NCBI GenBank assembly: GCA_012840535.1
Contig: DULF01000207.1
Span: 1 to 51,304, forward strand
Direction: 5' to 3'
Length of the DNA stretch: 51,304 nucleotides
DNA from: Clostridiaceae bacterium
GTDB taxonomy: Bacteria; Bacillota; Clostridia; Acetivibrionales; DUMB01
Shown: piece by piece, positions 36,004 to 43,852 of the stretch
Position numbering within the stretch: position 1 is the first letter of the stretch
How the letters are laid out: each line of letters begins with the position of its first letter
The notes under the pieces: generated by a model
Databases searched by the model: none
What the model saw: the letters and a program-made list of their open reading frames with translations, nothing else
Told to the model about the DNA's origin: nothing
Program-made: the position numbers and the translations under genes

Positions 36004-37041
36004 TTGGTTATTAGGACAGTGAAGCGGATTTTTAAGTGGGCGATTATTTCAATAACTGTTCAGGCAGTGATTTTTGCCTATTTCAATTATATTTATCTGC
36101 CGGGGACAAGGCATGTAAAAACTACTATATATAAACATGATGAATCATCAATAAGCTCCTGGAGCTTGAAGATTCCGGAAGATGCATTATTTATAAAGAC
36201 TTCCTATAATGGCAGGTACGTTGGATATATGAAAGAAGGGGAGCTTGTTGTAATGGACTCTGCTAATGGCAGTAAAAAGAGCGCGGTTGGGCGCGGTGAG
36301 GGAAAGTTATCGTATTTTAAGTGGCTGCCGGACAGGGAAATGATAATCTACTCTTTAAGTTTACCGCAAGACGGATACTGCGATGTACAGATTGCCACGT
36401 ATAGTGCAGAATCAGGCGAAAAGCGCGTGTATCCTGAAATAAGTGGACTTCCTGAAGGAAGTGAAGTAGATGATATTAAGCTTTCCATCTTGACAAATAC
36501 CGTTTATGTTAAAGTTAAGACCGGAAACTCCAGTTCACGGGTGTACAGGTTTGATATAATGGATAACTGCAGGCTGGTTTTGACTTCGGATGATGGTATA
36601 AAAATCCAGCAAACCATGCGTGATGACAACCTGTTATATGAGAATAGCGGCTGTATATATGTTATAAACGGCAACAACGATACTGAGAAACAGTTAGAGT
36701 TCGGAAGTATTGCCGTATTGCTTGGAATTGACCCGGCAGACAGGGTGTTTGTCGGAGAACAGGATGAAAGCGGAAGAATCATCGGCATATATTACGGAAA
36801 GATTGATGATGAAGAAATAAAAGAAACATGGGAATCAATAGCGTTAAATAAACCTGTGCCGCGTGAGAACATAATTATTACAGAAAGCGGCACTGTCTAT
36901 GAACTTGCAGAGGAGGAAAAATGCGTACGCCAAATAGACGGTTCGTCGAAAATTGATTTTGAGGGCGAATTTATAGAAATGACTGATGGTTATATCATAA
37001 CAAGGAATAGGAACCTGCTGAAACTGGATGTATTGCATTGA
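36004..37041 (+). CDS. Unknown membrane-anchored, beta-rich protein
   Basis: I do not recognise this 345-residue protein. It has one N-terminal membrane segment (FKWAIISITVQAVIFAYFNYIYL) and an extracytoplasmic beta-rich domain with repeats such as GELVVMDSANGSKK, KWLPDREMIIYSLS, SSRVYRFDIMDNCRLV and GTVYELAEEEKCVRQID, as in WD40/TolB-like propellers. No catalytic motif was seen. The start is a TTG that begins right after the TGA of the glycosidase gene with AAAGG close before it; a GTG at 36019 is an alternative. Tight linkage suggests that both proteins act at the cell surface on the same glycan or polymer, which is inference. Confidence 0.7.
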   Translation: MVIRTVKRIFKWAIISITVQAVIFAYFNYIYLPGTRHVKTTIYKHDESSISSWSLKIPEDALFIKTSYNGRYVGYMKEGELVVMDSANGSKKSAVGRGEGKLSYFKWLPDREMIIYSLSLPQDGYCDVQIATYSAESGEKRVYPEISGLPEGSEVDDIKLSILTNTVYVKVKTGNSSSRVYRFDIMDNCRLVLTSDDGIKIQQTMRDDNLLYENSGCIYVINGNNDTEKQLEFGSIAVLLGIDPADRVFVGEQDESGRIIGIYYGKIDDEEIKETWESIALNKPVPRENIIITESGTVYELAEEEKCVRQIDGSSKIDFEGEFIEMTDGYIITRNRNLLKLDVLH

Positions 37042-37118
37042 AAAAATGTGCAGGAAGTTTTACGAGAATTTTATCCAGTTTCAATTATATGAAATGTTTT
37101 CCATTAGGAGGGTTTTTG

Positions 37119-37415
37119 ATGGAGAATGCGGGCACCGAAAAAAGCAATGAGAGTAAACAGGACATTGTTAAAAGGCTCAGAAAAATTGAAGGACAGGTTA
37201 AAGGTATACAGAAAATGATTGAGGAAGAAAAGCCTTGTTCCGAAATCCTGACCCAGATTGCTGCAATACGTGCAGCCATTAACAAAGTTGGGGGGATCAT
37301 TCTGGCAAAATATTCAAGGACTTGTATCGAGAATGCTCTTTTGTCAGAGGACAGGGAGCGGGATATTGAGGAACTTATGAAAACTATTCAAAAGTTCCTG
37401 AGATTTGTTGATTGA
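37119..37415 (+). CDS. CsoR/DUF156-family repressor with a Cys-Tyr-Cys sensor site
   Basis: A 98-residue all-helical repressor (KQDIVKRLRKIEGQVKGIQKMIEEEKPC). The family's metal ligands correspond to Cys40, residue 65 and Cys69; residue 65 is Tyr (KYSRTC) where copper-binding CsoR has His. Copper sensing by the usual Cys-His-Cys set is therefore unlikely, and a thiol/persulfide sensor of the CstR kind is more plausible. Spacing of 25 and 29 residues matches the family exactly. The start at 37119 has AGGAGGG before it; the track's 27-residue extension is rejected. A thioredoxin gene follows after about 180 bases. Confidence 0.85.
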   Translation: MENAGTEKSNESKQDIVKRLRKIEGQVKGIQKMIEEEKPCSEILTQIAAIRAAINKVGGIILAKYSRTCIENALLSEDRERDIEELMKTIQKFLRFVD

Positions 37416-37594
37416 AAATGTTTTGTTTAATTTTTTCAGTTTTAATATATATTAATTTTTATTATTTATTGTTTTATATTACATGAAAAGGGTAAAATAT
37501 TACTCAAAGATAACGAACAAATACTTGCGAATTATTTCATGCGGAACAAAAAATTAGTTTTAAGCATTAACTAAATTTCAAGGAGGTTAACAAT

Positions 37595-37924
37595 ATGGCA
37601 AGTGATAAAGTTATAACCTTGACCAAGGATAATTTCGAGCAGGAAGTACTAAAATCTGATATACCGGTTTTAGTAGATTTTTGGGCTTCATGGTGTGGCC
37701 CGTGCAGAGCGGTGGCACCTATAATTGATGAACTTTCAGTTGAGTTTGACGGTAGAGCTAAAGTTGGAAAGGTAAACGTGGATGAGCAGGGTGAGTTGGT
37801 AGAGAAATTCAGAATTATGAGCATACCTACAATTATACTTTTCAAGGGCGGCCAGATGGTGGATAAGATTATCGGAGCAAGGACAAAAGAAGAGTTTGCG
37901 AAAATGATTGAAAATAACATTTAG
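37595..37924 (+). CDS. trxA: Thioredoxin
   Basis: A 109-residue thiol-disulfide reductase with the active site [10 protein letters not shown], cis-Pro in SIPTIILF and the closing [13 protein letters not shown] helix. It begins behind AAGGAGG. The upstream gap of about 180 bases is AT-rich and probably holds its own promoter, and a terminator follows directly. Nothing unusual in the sequence. Confidence 0.97.
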   Translation: MASDKVITLTKDNFEQEVLKSDIPVLVDFWASWCGPCRAVAPIIDELSVEFDGRAKVGKVNVDEQGELVEKFRIMSIPTIILFKGGQMVDKIIGARTKEEFAKMIENNI

Positions 37925-37948
37925 CATAAAAATGTCAGATTTGTAGAG

Positions 37949-37987
37949 CAGGATTTTCAAATGCAATTTGAAGGTCCTGTTTTTTTA
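37949..37987 (+). terminator. Terminator after trxA
   Basis: CAGGA-tt-TTCAAAT (37949-37962) pairs with ATTTGAA-gg-TCCTG (37966-37979), with one internal loop, followed by seven T. Confidence 0.8.
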
Positions 37988-38080
37988 TTATTTTTGTTTA
38001 TAAAGGAGGATTTTGTAAACATATATTGAATTATATATCATATATATATCGTATAGTTTACGCAATTGAGGGGGATGCAA

Positions 38081-38536
38081 ATGCCTGGGGAAAAAAGATT
38101 CGGAACTTCGCTTTTTGGTTTTAAAAAATCTGATGTAAACTACTATATCGAAAAACTGATAAAGGAATTTGAAGATAAATTAAAGGAAAAAGACAATGAA
38201 ATCGAAGCCTTGAAAAATCAAAGCAGGGAGATAAAGGCAGAGTACGAAACCCTTGCAAAGATGGCTGATCAAATAAAAGAGGACAGGGCCAAGATTGCGG
38301 ATGTGCTGATCAAGGCTCAGGAACAAGCTGATCTGATGCTGGAGGAAGCGCGGAAACAGGCAATGGAGGAAAAACGAAAGCTTGAGGAGATGGTTGAACA
38401 GGAGAGGGAAAAGCTTGTTGATATAAAAGAGGAACTAAAAGCATTGAAACAGGAAGCGGTCAATACGCTGAGAAAATATGAAATGCAGCTTACTAAAGTT
38501 ATTGAAAGCGATTTTTCAAATGAGGAGGCAGGCTGA
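38081..38536 (+). CDS. DivIVA-like coiled-coil protein
   Basis: About 151 residues. The N-terminus has FGTSLFGFKKSDVNYYIEKLIKEFE, like the lipid-binding head of DivIVA-family proteins, and the rest is one long charged coiled coil (LKEKDNEIEALKNQSREIKAEYETL ... EEKRKLEEMVEQERE). Such proteins gather at curved membranes at poles or septa, but this one is a distant relative with no division genes near. The ATG at 38081 has GAGGGGG six bases before it; the track start at 38066 is upstream of that site. Confidence 0.7.
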   Translation: MPGEKRFGTSLFGFKKSDVNYYIEKLIKEFEDKLKEKDNEIEALKNQSREIKAEYETLAKMADQIKEDRAKIADVLIKAQEQADLMLEEARKQAMEEKRKLEEMVEQEREKLVDIKEELKALKQEAVNTLRKYEMQLTKVIESDFSNEEAG

Positions 38537-38583
38537 TAGAAAGCAGGCTGATATTCAGCGAGGACCCAGGTTTTAAAACAGTA

Positions 38584-38617
38584 AAAAATACACACCAATA
38601 AACCGGTGTGTATTTTT
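38584..38617. terminator. Bidirectional terminator between the DivIVA-like gene and hydG
   Basis: AAAAATACACACC (38584-38596) and GGTGTGTATTTTT (38605-38617) form a perfect 13-bp stem with A/T ends, between two converging genes. Confidence 0.88.
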
Positions 38618-38641
38618 GGCATTACAGGTGGAGCAGCTTTG

Positions 38642-40060
38642 TTACAGCCTGAAATCCCGGCTTCCGTTGCTTATTTTTATCAGCTTTTCTCTCACAATGC
38701 TTCTCACTTTTTCACTGGGAATGTTTTCAATTTCCTTTTGAATCAGGGCTTCACCGATAGCTTTGGTTTCAGGTGAAGCGTAGTCTTCGAGGTATTCCTT
38801 GAGCGTCAGAAGGGCGTTGGGATGGCAGCAGTTCTGTATTTGCCCGGTTTTAGCAAGGCTCATAAACCTGTCACCGGTTCTACCTTCTCTGTAGCAGGCA
38901 GTGCAAAAGCTTGGAATATACCCTAGCTCCATAAGCCATTTTACAACTTCGTCAAGAGTTCTTCTGTCGTTAACATCAAATTGTGAAGTGTCCTCATCTT
39001 CCGGTTCAGGCTCACAATATCCTCCGACACTTGTTTTAGAACCTCCGCTTATTTGGGAAACACCCAGATGGAGTAAACGTTCCCTGCATTCCTTGCTTTC
39101 TCTTGTGGAAACAATCATTCCTGTATATGGTACGGCAATGCGAATGCATGCCACAATTTTGGCGAAGGTGTCGTCATCCACAGCGTTTAGAAATTTTGAC
39201 GGATCAATGTCATCAGCGGGACGGACCCTTGGAACGCTTATTGTATGGGGACCTACGCCGAACACTGCTTCAAGGTGCTCTGCATGCATCAACAGTGCGG
39301 TAAATTCATAACGGTATGACTCAAGCCCAAACAGTACACCCAGCCCGACATCATCTATACCGGCAAGCATTGCCCTGTCCATTGCCTCGGTATGAAAGGC
39401 GTAATTGTGTTTTGGACCTGTTGGATGCAACTTTTCATAGGTTTCCTTATTGTATGTTTCCTGAAAGAGAACATAAGTACCAATGCCGGCATCCTTAAGT
39501 TTCCTGTAATTTTCCACTGTTGTTGCGGCAATGTTGACATTAACACGGCGTATAGCCCCGTTTTTATGCTTGATGCTGTAAATTGTATTAATGCATTCAA
39601 GAATATATTCAATAGGATTATTAACAGGGTCCTCACCTGATTCAATTGCAATCCTTTTATGTCCCATATCCTGCAACGCAATGACTTCTCTGCGCACATC
39701 GTCCTGCGTCATTTTTTTTCTCGGAATATGTTTGTTTTGGTAATGGTACGGGCAATATACACAGCCGTTTACGCAGTAATTGGACAGATACAGCGGAGCA
39801 AACAGAACAATGCGGTTGCCGTAAATATCCTTTTTAATTTGTTCCGCCAGTTTAAAAATTTCCTTGTTTTTTTCTTCGATTTCGCAGTCAAGCAAAACTG
39901 CTGCCTCCCTGTGGGAAAGCCCTTTGCGGAGTTTTGCTTTTTCAATGATACCGTCGACAAGTTCAATATTATTCTTGTTTTTTTCCGCATACTCAAGTGT
40001 TTCAAGGATTTCCTCATGGGAAATAAACTCTTCTGCTTTTGAAGATTTTGGATTATACAT
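38642..40060 (-). CDS. hydG: [FeFe]-hydrogenase maturase HydG (radical SAM tyrosine lyase)
   Basis: 472 residues. HydG splits tyrosine to supply CO and cyanide for the hydrogenase H-cluster. The radical SAM cluster motif is CVNGCVYCPY (CX3CX2C) near residue 95; the ThiH-like barrel shows IESGEDPVNNPIEYI, VLFQETYNKETYEKLHP and GLGVLFGLESYRYE. The C-terminal accessory-cluster cysteines are in FCTACYREGRTGDRFM and the following CC. Length and all clusters are intact. The second ATG (40060), nine bases after AAAGG, is preferred over the first. It is the last gene of the operon after hydE; hydF is not in the window. Confidence 0.97.
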   Translation of the reverse strand: MYNPKSSKAEEFISHEEILETLEYAEKNKNNIELVDGIIEKAKLRKGLSHREAAVLLDCEIEEKNKEIFKLAEQIKKDIYGNRIVLFAPLYLSNYCVNGCVYCPYHYQNKHIPRKKMTQDDVRREVIALQDMGHKRIAIESGEDPVNNPIEYILECINTIYSIKHKNGAIRRVNVNIAATTVENYRKLKDAGIGTYVLFQETYNKETYEKLHPTGPKHNYAFHTEAMDRAMLAGIDDVGLGVLFGLESYRYEFTALLMHAEHLEAVFGVGPHTISVPRVRPADDIDPSKFLNAVDDDTFAKIVACIRIAVPYTGMIVSTRESKECRERLLHLGVSQISGGSKTSVGGYCEPEPEDEDTSQFDVNDRRTLDEVVKWLMELGYIPSFCTACYREGRTGDRFMSLAKTGQIQNCCHPNALLTLKEYLEDYASPETKAIGEALIQKEIENIPSEKVRSIVREKLIKISNGSRDFRL

Positions 40061-40116
40061 AGTGATCATCCTTTCTTATTCGGGTCAGAAATATCTTCCC
40101 CTTCAGTAATAAATAC

Positions 40117-41169
40117 TTATTGTTTTAAAGCAATGGATTTATGGTCTCCACGAGAGGCAGATATACGGTAGCCGATGCTTTCAATCCGCTTTTGCAAGCA
40201 GCGCAGGCATTCCGCAGCCTCATCTCCCGTGCAAATCTTGTTATCATACAGTAAATATTTGTTCCTGACACTTTTCGGCGAAAGGTTTGGCATTACCACG
40301 TTAGCTCCGGCTAAAATGCCGAGCTCCCGTCCTTTAGGGTGGATTGTCCCTAAAGCGGTTGTAGCAGGTAGTAAAACCTGCGGCAGCATTAAGCGGATAA
40401 TCCCAAGCAAAAACAACGTCAACTCAAGGGTGCCAGCCTTCTCACCGGCAAATGGCGTGTCATGATGCGGTATATAGGGACCGATGCCAACCATATGCGG
40501 GTTTAGTTCATTTATAAACAACAAATCTTCCACCAGGCAATCAGTTGTTTGAAAAGGAGAACCCACCATAAACCCGCATCCAACCTGATACCCTATATCT
40601 TTCAGGTAATATAAGCACTGTTTTCGGTTTTCAAGGGACATGCTTTTAGGGTGCAGTTTTCCGTAATGCTCGGCATTTGCGGTTTCATGGCGCAACAGGT
40701 AGCGGTCCGCACCCGCATCAAAGAATGCTTTGTATGATTCGTAGCTCCTTTCGCCTATGGAGAGCGTGACGGCGCAGTCAGGGTATTTTCTTTTTATTGA
40801 ACTGACTATGTCAACTATTTTCTCATCTGTGAAATAGCCGTCTTCTCCCCCTTGAAGCACAAAGGTGCGAAAACCTAGGTCATACCCCATGGAGCAGCAC
40901 TCAAGGATCTGGTCCTTTGTCAGGCGGTACCGCTCGGCATTTTTATTGCTCCTGCGGATGCCGCAGTAGTAACAGTCGTTTTTGCAATAATTCGTAAACT
41001 CAATCAGGCCACGTATATACACATCATATCCGTAGTTTTCAATCCGGACTTCCCGTGCCTTTTCGAAAAGGTATTCTGAAAGCTCAGGATTCCGGTTATC
41101 AAGCAATTCTTTATATTCATCCGCTGTAAGAGCGGTTGTTTTATAAAGCTTATCAATCAGACTCTTCAT
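40117..41169 (-). CDS. hydE: [FeFe]-hydrogenase maturase HydE (radical SAM)
   Basis: 350 residues. HydE works with HydG and HydF to build the diiron subcluster. The SAM cluster motif is YCKNDCYYCGIRR (CX3CX2C); FVLQGGEDGYFTDEKI, LRHETANAEHYGKLHP and VGIGPYIPHHDTPF are typical HydE segments. It starts inside the end of the TM1266-like gene, with 17 bases of overlap, and is followed by hydG after about 50 bases. All catalytic features look intact. Confidence 0.97.
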   Translation of the reverse strand: MKSLIDKLYKTTALTADEYKELLDNRNPELSEYLFEKAREVRIENYGYDVYIRGLIEFTNYCKNDCYYCGIRRSNKNAERYRLTKDQILECCSMGYDLGFRTFVLQGGEDGYFTDEKIVDIVSSIKRKYPDCAVTLSIGERSYESYKAFFDAGADRYLLRHETANAEHYGKLHPKSMSLENRKQCLYYLKDIGYQVGCGFMVGSPFQTTDCLVEDLLFINELNPHMVGIGPYIPHHDTPFAGEKAGTLELTLFLLGIIRLMLPQVLLPATTALGTIHPKGRELGILAGANVVMPNLSPKSVRNKYLLYDNKICTGDEAAECLRCLQKRIESIGYRISASRGDHKSIALKQ

Positions 41170-41440
41170 CAGGCACCTCTTTTTTCGTTTTACCGCTTAT
41201 TTTGGAATATGCCGTTTTTGTGCTTACGCCGGGCAGTTTTCCCAGCTTTCCGGAAAGTGCGCTTATAATATCCTGCGGTGCGTCAATTGCAATGCTTATT
41301 ATATTTATTCCTTTTTCACGGTATGGCAAGCCCATTCTGCCGATAATGTATTTTCCATAGTCGTGTAAAATACTGTTAAGTTTTTCAACCGAATTATTGT
41401 TTTCAACAATTATTCCAATAATTGCAACTCTTGTATCCAT
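41153..41440 (-). CDS. TM1266-like putative iron-only hydrogenase system regulator
   Basis: A protein of about 95 residues with an ACT/NikR-C-like ferredoxin fold (TRVAIIGIIVENNNSVEKLNSILHDYGKYIIGRMGLPYREKGINIISIAIDAPQDIISALSGKLGKLPGVSTK). This family is regularly encoded beside hydE/hydG/hydF and is called a putative system regulator, but its ligand and target are not known to me. The start at 41440 (DTRVAIIG) is chosen over the track start at 41497, which would begin inside the leader terminator. The ribosome site CAGGAG is 10 bases away. It overlaps hydE and so is co-translated. Confidence 0.85.
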   Translation of the reverse strand: MDTRVAIIGIIVENNNSVEKLNSILHDYGKYIIGRMGLPYREKGINIISIAIDAPQDIISALSGKLGKLPGVSTKTAYSKISGKTKKEVPDEESD

Positions 41441-41479
41441 GCAAACCCGGCTCCTGAAATCCATTAATAAACTAAAAAA

Positions 41480-41640
41480 GCGCCGCGAAAGGCGCAAAAA
41501 TTACAAAACCAATTTTAAATTCCGTAAACTGTTGTGCCTTTCGCCTCATAATCCTTTAAACTTATTCGGCGTCAGTAACAATTGTTGTTTTTTGCTTTGT
41601 CATAAGAGCATTCTTGTGACTCAGCAAAAGACACTTATTT
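41480..41640 (-). promoter_or_regulatory. Possible attenuator leader of the hydrogenase maturation operon
   Basis: Read on the minus strand, a hairpin TTTTGCT-GAGTCA ... TGAC-AAAGCAAAA near the 5' end is followed by CGCC (41571-41568), then GGCGAAAGGC (41545-41536), and finally a terminator GCGCC-TTTCGC-GGCGC-TTTTTT (41495-41474). GCGAAAGGC (41544-41536) is exactly complementary to GCCTTTCGC (41493-41485), which contains the terminator's first arm and loop. CGCC can also pair with GGCG. Three mutually exclusive pairings thus suggest a transcription switch. I do not recognise a known riboswitch class. Confidence 0.55.
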
Positions 41641-41648
41641 CTATTTAT

Positions 41649-41677
41649 AGTTTATCAGATTGTCAAGAATTTGTCAA
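41649..41677 (-). promoter_or_regulatory. Predicted sigma-A promoter of the hyd maturation operon
   Basis: On the minus strand TTGACA (41672-41677) and TAAACT (41649-41654) are 17 bases apart. A second TTGACA at 41661-41666 could serve a slightly later start. Confidence 0.6.
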
Positions 41678-41707
41678 TGTATGAGACTTTAATTCTCAAA
41701 ATTTATC

Positions 41708-41746
41708 TTGACAAATGGTATCTCTACTATTATTTTAGTATATAAT
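41708..41746 (+). promoter_or_regulatory. Promoter region of the T-box operon
   Basis: TTGACA (41708-41713) is perfect and followed after 17 bases by TATTTT (41731-41736); a perfect TATAAT lies at 41741-41746 but 27 bases from that -35. Which -10 is used is unclear. Confidence 0.6.
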
Positions 41747-41789
41747 AGATATTACGTTACATTGTTTTGAAAAGTTTAATAATTCAAAG

Positions 41790-42095
41790 GCAATGACGGA
41801 GAAGAGTACATACGGAAGTTTTTCAAGCGAGTTAGAGTTTGGTGGGAGTCTAATAAAACGACCGTATGGAAGGCAGCTCCTGAGTCTCTCCTTGAGAACT
41901 GGAAATTGCAAAAGTTATAGGGAGCGGCTGAACAAGCTTTTTGCAATTTCTAAAGTAGAGGAAGACGTTATCTCGCGTTATAGAGAAGCAGTATGTTTGT
42001 ACTGTGGCAAGAGAGGGCGCTTAAAATGCGCCAAATAGGGTGGTACCGCGGATTACTCCTTCGTCCCTTTGTGGATTGAAGGAGTTTATTTTTTA
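41790..42095 (+). ncRNA. T-box leader, probably alanine-specific
   Basis: Stem I has the AGTA internal loop (41805-41808) and helix CATACGG/CCGTATG, followed by GAAGGCAGCTCC in the specifier position. Aligned by length to the glyQS T-box the codon is GCA (Ala, 41873-41875), with GGC (Gly) one base earlier as the alternative. The antiterminator core AGGGTGGTACCGCGG is at 42037-42051. The bulge UGGU would pair with a tRNA ending ACCA, that is discriminator A, as in tRNA-Ala but not bacterial tRNA-Gly. The terminator ACTCCTTC/GAAGGAGT with a T tract follows (42055-42094). Uncharged tRNA would switch on the genes for an Lrp regulator and an aminotransferase. Confidence 0.95.
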
Positions 42096-42124
42096 GTAAA
42101 AAAATTTGAAAGGAGAGTAGCAGT

Positions 42125-42604
42125 ATGGAAGAGTTGCTGGAAATACTGGAAAAGAACAGTAAGCTTAGCGAAGAGCAAATAGCTGTAATGCTCGGAAAAA
42201 GTGTGGAGGAAATTAAAAGCGCAATAAAAAAACTTGAGGATGAAGGTGTTATTTTAGGGTACACCACTCTTATAGACTGGGAAAAAACAAGCAAGGAACC
42301 TGTAACAGCCCTCATTGAGGTCAGGGTTACTCCTCAAAGAGGAGAGGGGTTTGACAAAGTGGCTGAAAGAATATACAGGTACCCTCAGGTAAAGGCGTGC
42401 TATTTAGTATCGGGGGGATTCGATCTTATGGTCGTTATAGAGGGCAAGAGCATGAAAGAGGTGGCTCTGTTTGTAGCTGAAAAACTTGCCCCGTTGGAAT
42501 CTGTGGTAAGTACCTCTACTCACTTTGTATTGAAAAAGTATAAGGACAAGGGCGTTATTTTTGAAAAAAGCAGACCGGACAACAGGGAGGTTATAATTCT
42601 ATGA
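42125..42604 (+). CDS. Lrp/AsnC-family transcriptional regulator
   Basis: A 159-residue protein with an N-terminal helix-turn-helix (EILEKNSKLSEEQIAVMLGKSVEEIKSAIKKLEDEGVILGYT) and a C-terminal RAM (ACT-like) domain (TALIEVRVTPQRGEGFDKVAERIYRYPQVKACYLVSGGFDLMVVIEGKSMKEVALF). Lrp-type proteins bind amino acids and form octamers. It lies under the T-box and overlaps the aminotransferase start by 4 bases (ATGA), so both proteins are made together. Confidence 0.93.
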   Translation: MEELLEILEKNSKLSEEQIAVMLGKSVEEIKSAIKKLEDEGVILGYTTLIDWEKTSKEPVTALIEVRVTPQRGEGFDKVAERIYRYPQVKACYLVSGGFDLMVVIEGKSMKEVALFVAEKLAPLESVVSTSTHFVLKKYKDKGVIFEKSRPDNREVIIL

Positions 42605-43776
42605 ACATTGAAAAAATGATTTCACCTACAATCAGAAACATTCCTCCTTCCGGGATAAGGAAATATTTTGATCTTGTCAATGAAATGAAGGACGTAATTT
42701 CTCTTGGCATAGGGGAGCCTGATTTTGTGACGCCTTGGAATGTCAGGGAAGCCGGGATTTATTCCCTGGAAAAAGGGTATACCCATTATAGTTCAAACGC
42801 AGGTTTTATAGAGCTGCGCCGGGAAATTGCAGCGTATTTAAAGAGAAAATATTCACTTGATTATAGGCCTGAAGACCAAATTATTGTAACAGTCGGAGCC
42901 AGCGAGGGGATAGACATCGCATTAAGGGCGCTTATTGAGCCAGGCGATGAAGTCATTATACCTGAGCCGAGCTTTGTTGCATATAAAGGCTGTGCTGTTT
43001 TTGCCAGGGCGGTTCCGGTGATTATTGAGCTCAGAGAAGAAGATCAATTCAGGCTGACACCCGAATTGCTTGAACCTGCTATCACAGAGAAGACAAAGGT
43101 TTTAATTCTGCCTTACCCAAATAACCCAACCGGTGCAATTATGAATGAAGATGACCTGAGAAAGATTGTCGAGGTATTAAAGGATAAGGATATTATTGTG
43201 ATTTCCGATGAGATATACGGGGAACTGACTTATGAAGGAAAACATGTTTCCATAGCAAGTTTCCCGGAGATGAAGGACAGGACTATTCTTATCAATGGTT
43301 TTTCAAAGGCTTTTGCCATGACAGGTTGGAGGCTTGGTTATGCATGCGGGCATCCTGCGGTAATTGACGCAATGAAAAAGATACATCAATATGCCATAAT
43401 GTGTTCGCCGACTACAGCGCAACATGCTGCAATAGAAGCGCTGAGAAACAGCGATGATGATGTGCAGGCTATGGTAAGGGAATACAACGGAAGAAGAAGG
43501 ATAATGGTCGATGGGTTCAGAAAAGCCGGATTGGACTGCTTTGAACCTCTGGGCGCATTTTATACTTTCCCGAGTATAAAAAAGACAGGTTTGACTTCCG
43601 ATGAATTTTGCGAAAGGCTCCTCATGGAGGAAAGAGTATTGGTTGTACCCGGAACGGCATTTGGGGATTGCGGGGCAGGTTTTATAAGGGCGACCTATGC
43701 AAGCTCCATTGAGAACATATCAGAGGCATTAATCAGGATCCAGAGGTTTGTTGAAAGGTATTCCAATGCTAAATAA
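42601..43776 (+). CDS. Class I/II aminotransferase (aspartate/alanine-type)
   Basis: 391 residues of fold-type I PLP enzyme. Motifs are SLGIGEPDFVTP, the cofactor region GASEGIDIALRAL, PYPNNPTGAIM, ISDEIYGELTYEG, the PLP lysine in NGFSKAFAMTGWRLGY, and the substrate-carboxylate Arg near AGFIRATYASS. It looks like the 'aspartate aminotransferase/alanine' subgroup common in clostridia, often with an Lrp partner. The alanine T-box in the leader suggests alanine formation from pyruvate, an inference. Start overlaps the Lrp stop. Confidence 0.9.
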   Translation: MNIEKMISPTIRNIPPSGIRKYFDLVNEMKDVISLGIGEPDFVTPWNVREAGIYSLEKGYTHYSSNAGFIELRREIAAYLKRKYSLDYRPEDQIIVTVGASEGIDIALRALIEPGDEVIIPEPSFVAYKGCAVFARAVPVIIELREEDQFRLTPELLEPAITEKTKVLILPYPNNPTGAIMNEDDLRKIVEVLKDKDIIVISDEIYGELTYEGKHVSIASFPEMKDRTILINGFSKAFAMTGWRLGYACGHPAVIDAMKKIHQYAIMCSPTTAQHAAIEALRNSDDDVQAMVREYNGRRRIMVDGFRKAGLDCFEPLGAFYTFPSIKKTGLTSDEFCERLLMEERVLVVPGTAFGDCGAGFIRATYASSIENISEALIRIQRFVERYSNAK

Positions 43777-43782
43777 GCTGTG

Positions 43783-43811
43783 TTGACAATTTACTTTTTA
43801 CATCGGATAAT
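43783..43811 (+). promoter_or_regulatory. Predicted sigma-A promoter of prfB
   Basis: TTGACA (43783-43788, perfect) and GATAAT (43806-43811) are 17 bases apart, about 40 bases before the prfB start. Confidence 0.7.
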
Positions 43812-43852
43812 AAGTATTGTTAAAACTGCGCAATAATGAAAGGGTGATTGGG

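Noticed and set aside
41460-41580. A known riboswitch class in the hyd leader
   Set aside because: I compared by eye with c-di-GMP, THF, Moco, SAM, lysine, fluoride, NiCo and glutamine cores and found no match; it is left as an unassigned attenuator.
41397-41684. 95-residue plus-strand ORF in the hyd leader region
   Set aside because: It is antisense to the leader and terminator of the hyd operon, has no ribosome site and is rich in rare, low-complexity residues.
41793-42038. 81-residue ORF over the T-box
   Set aside because: The sequence is explained by the structured T-box RNA (stem I, AGGGTGGTACCGCGG core).
42037-42094. tRNA-like or ordinary intrinsic terminator reading of the T-box end
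   Set aside because: The conserved antiterminator core and mutually exclusive terminator identify a T-box; no cloverleaf can be drawn.
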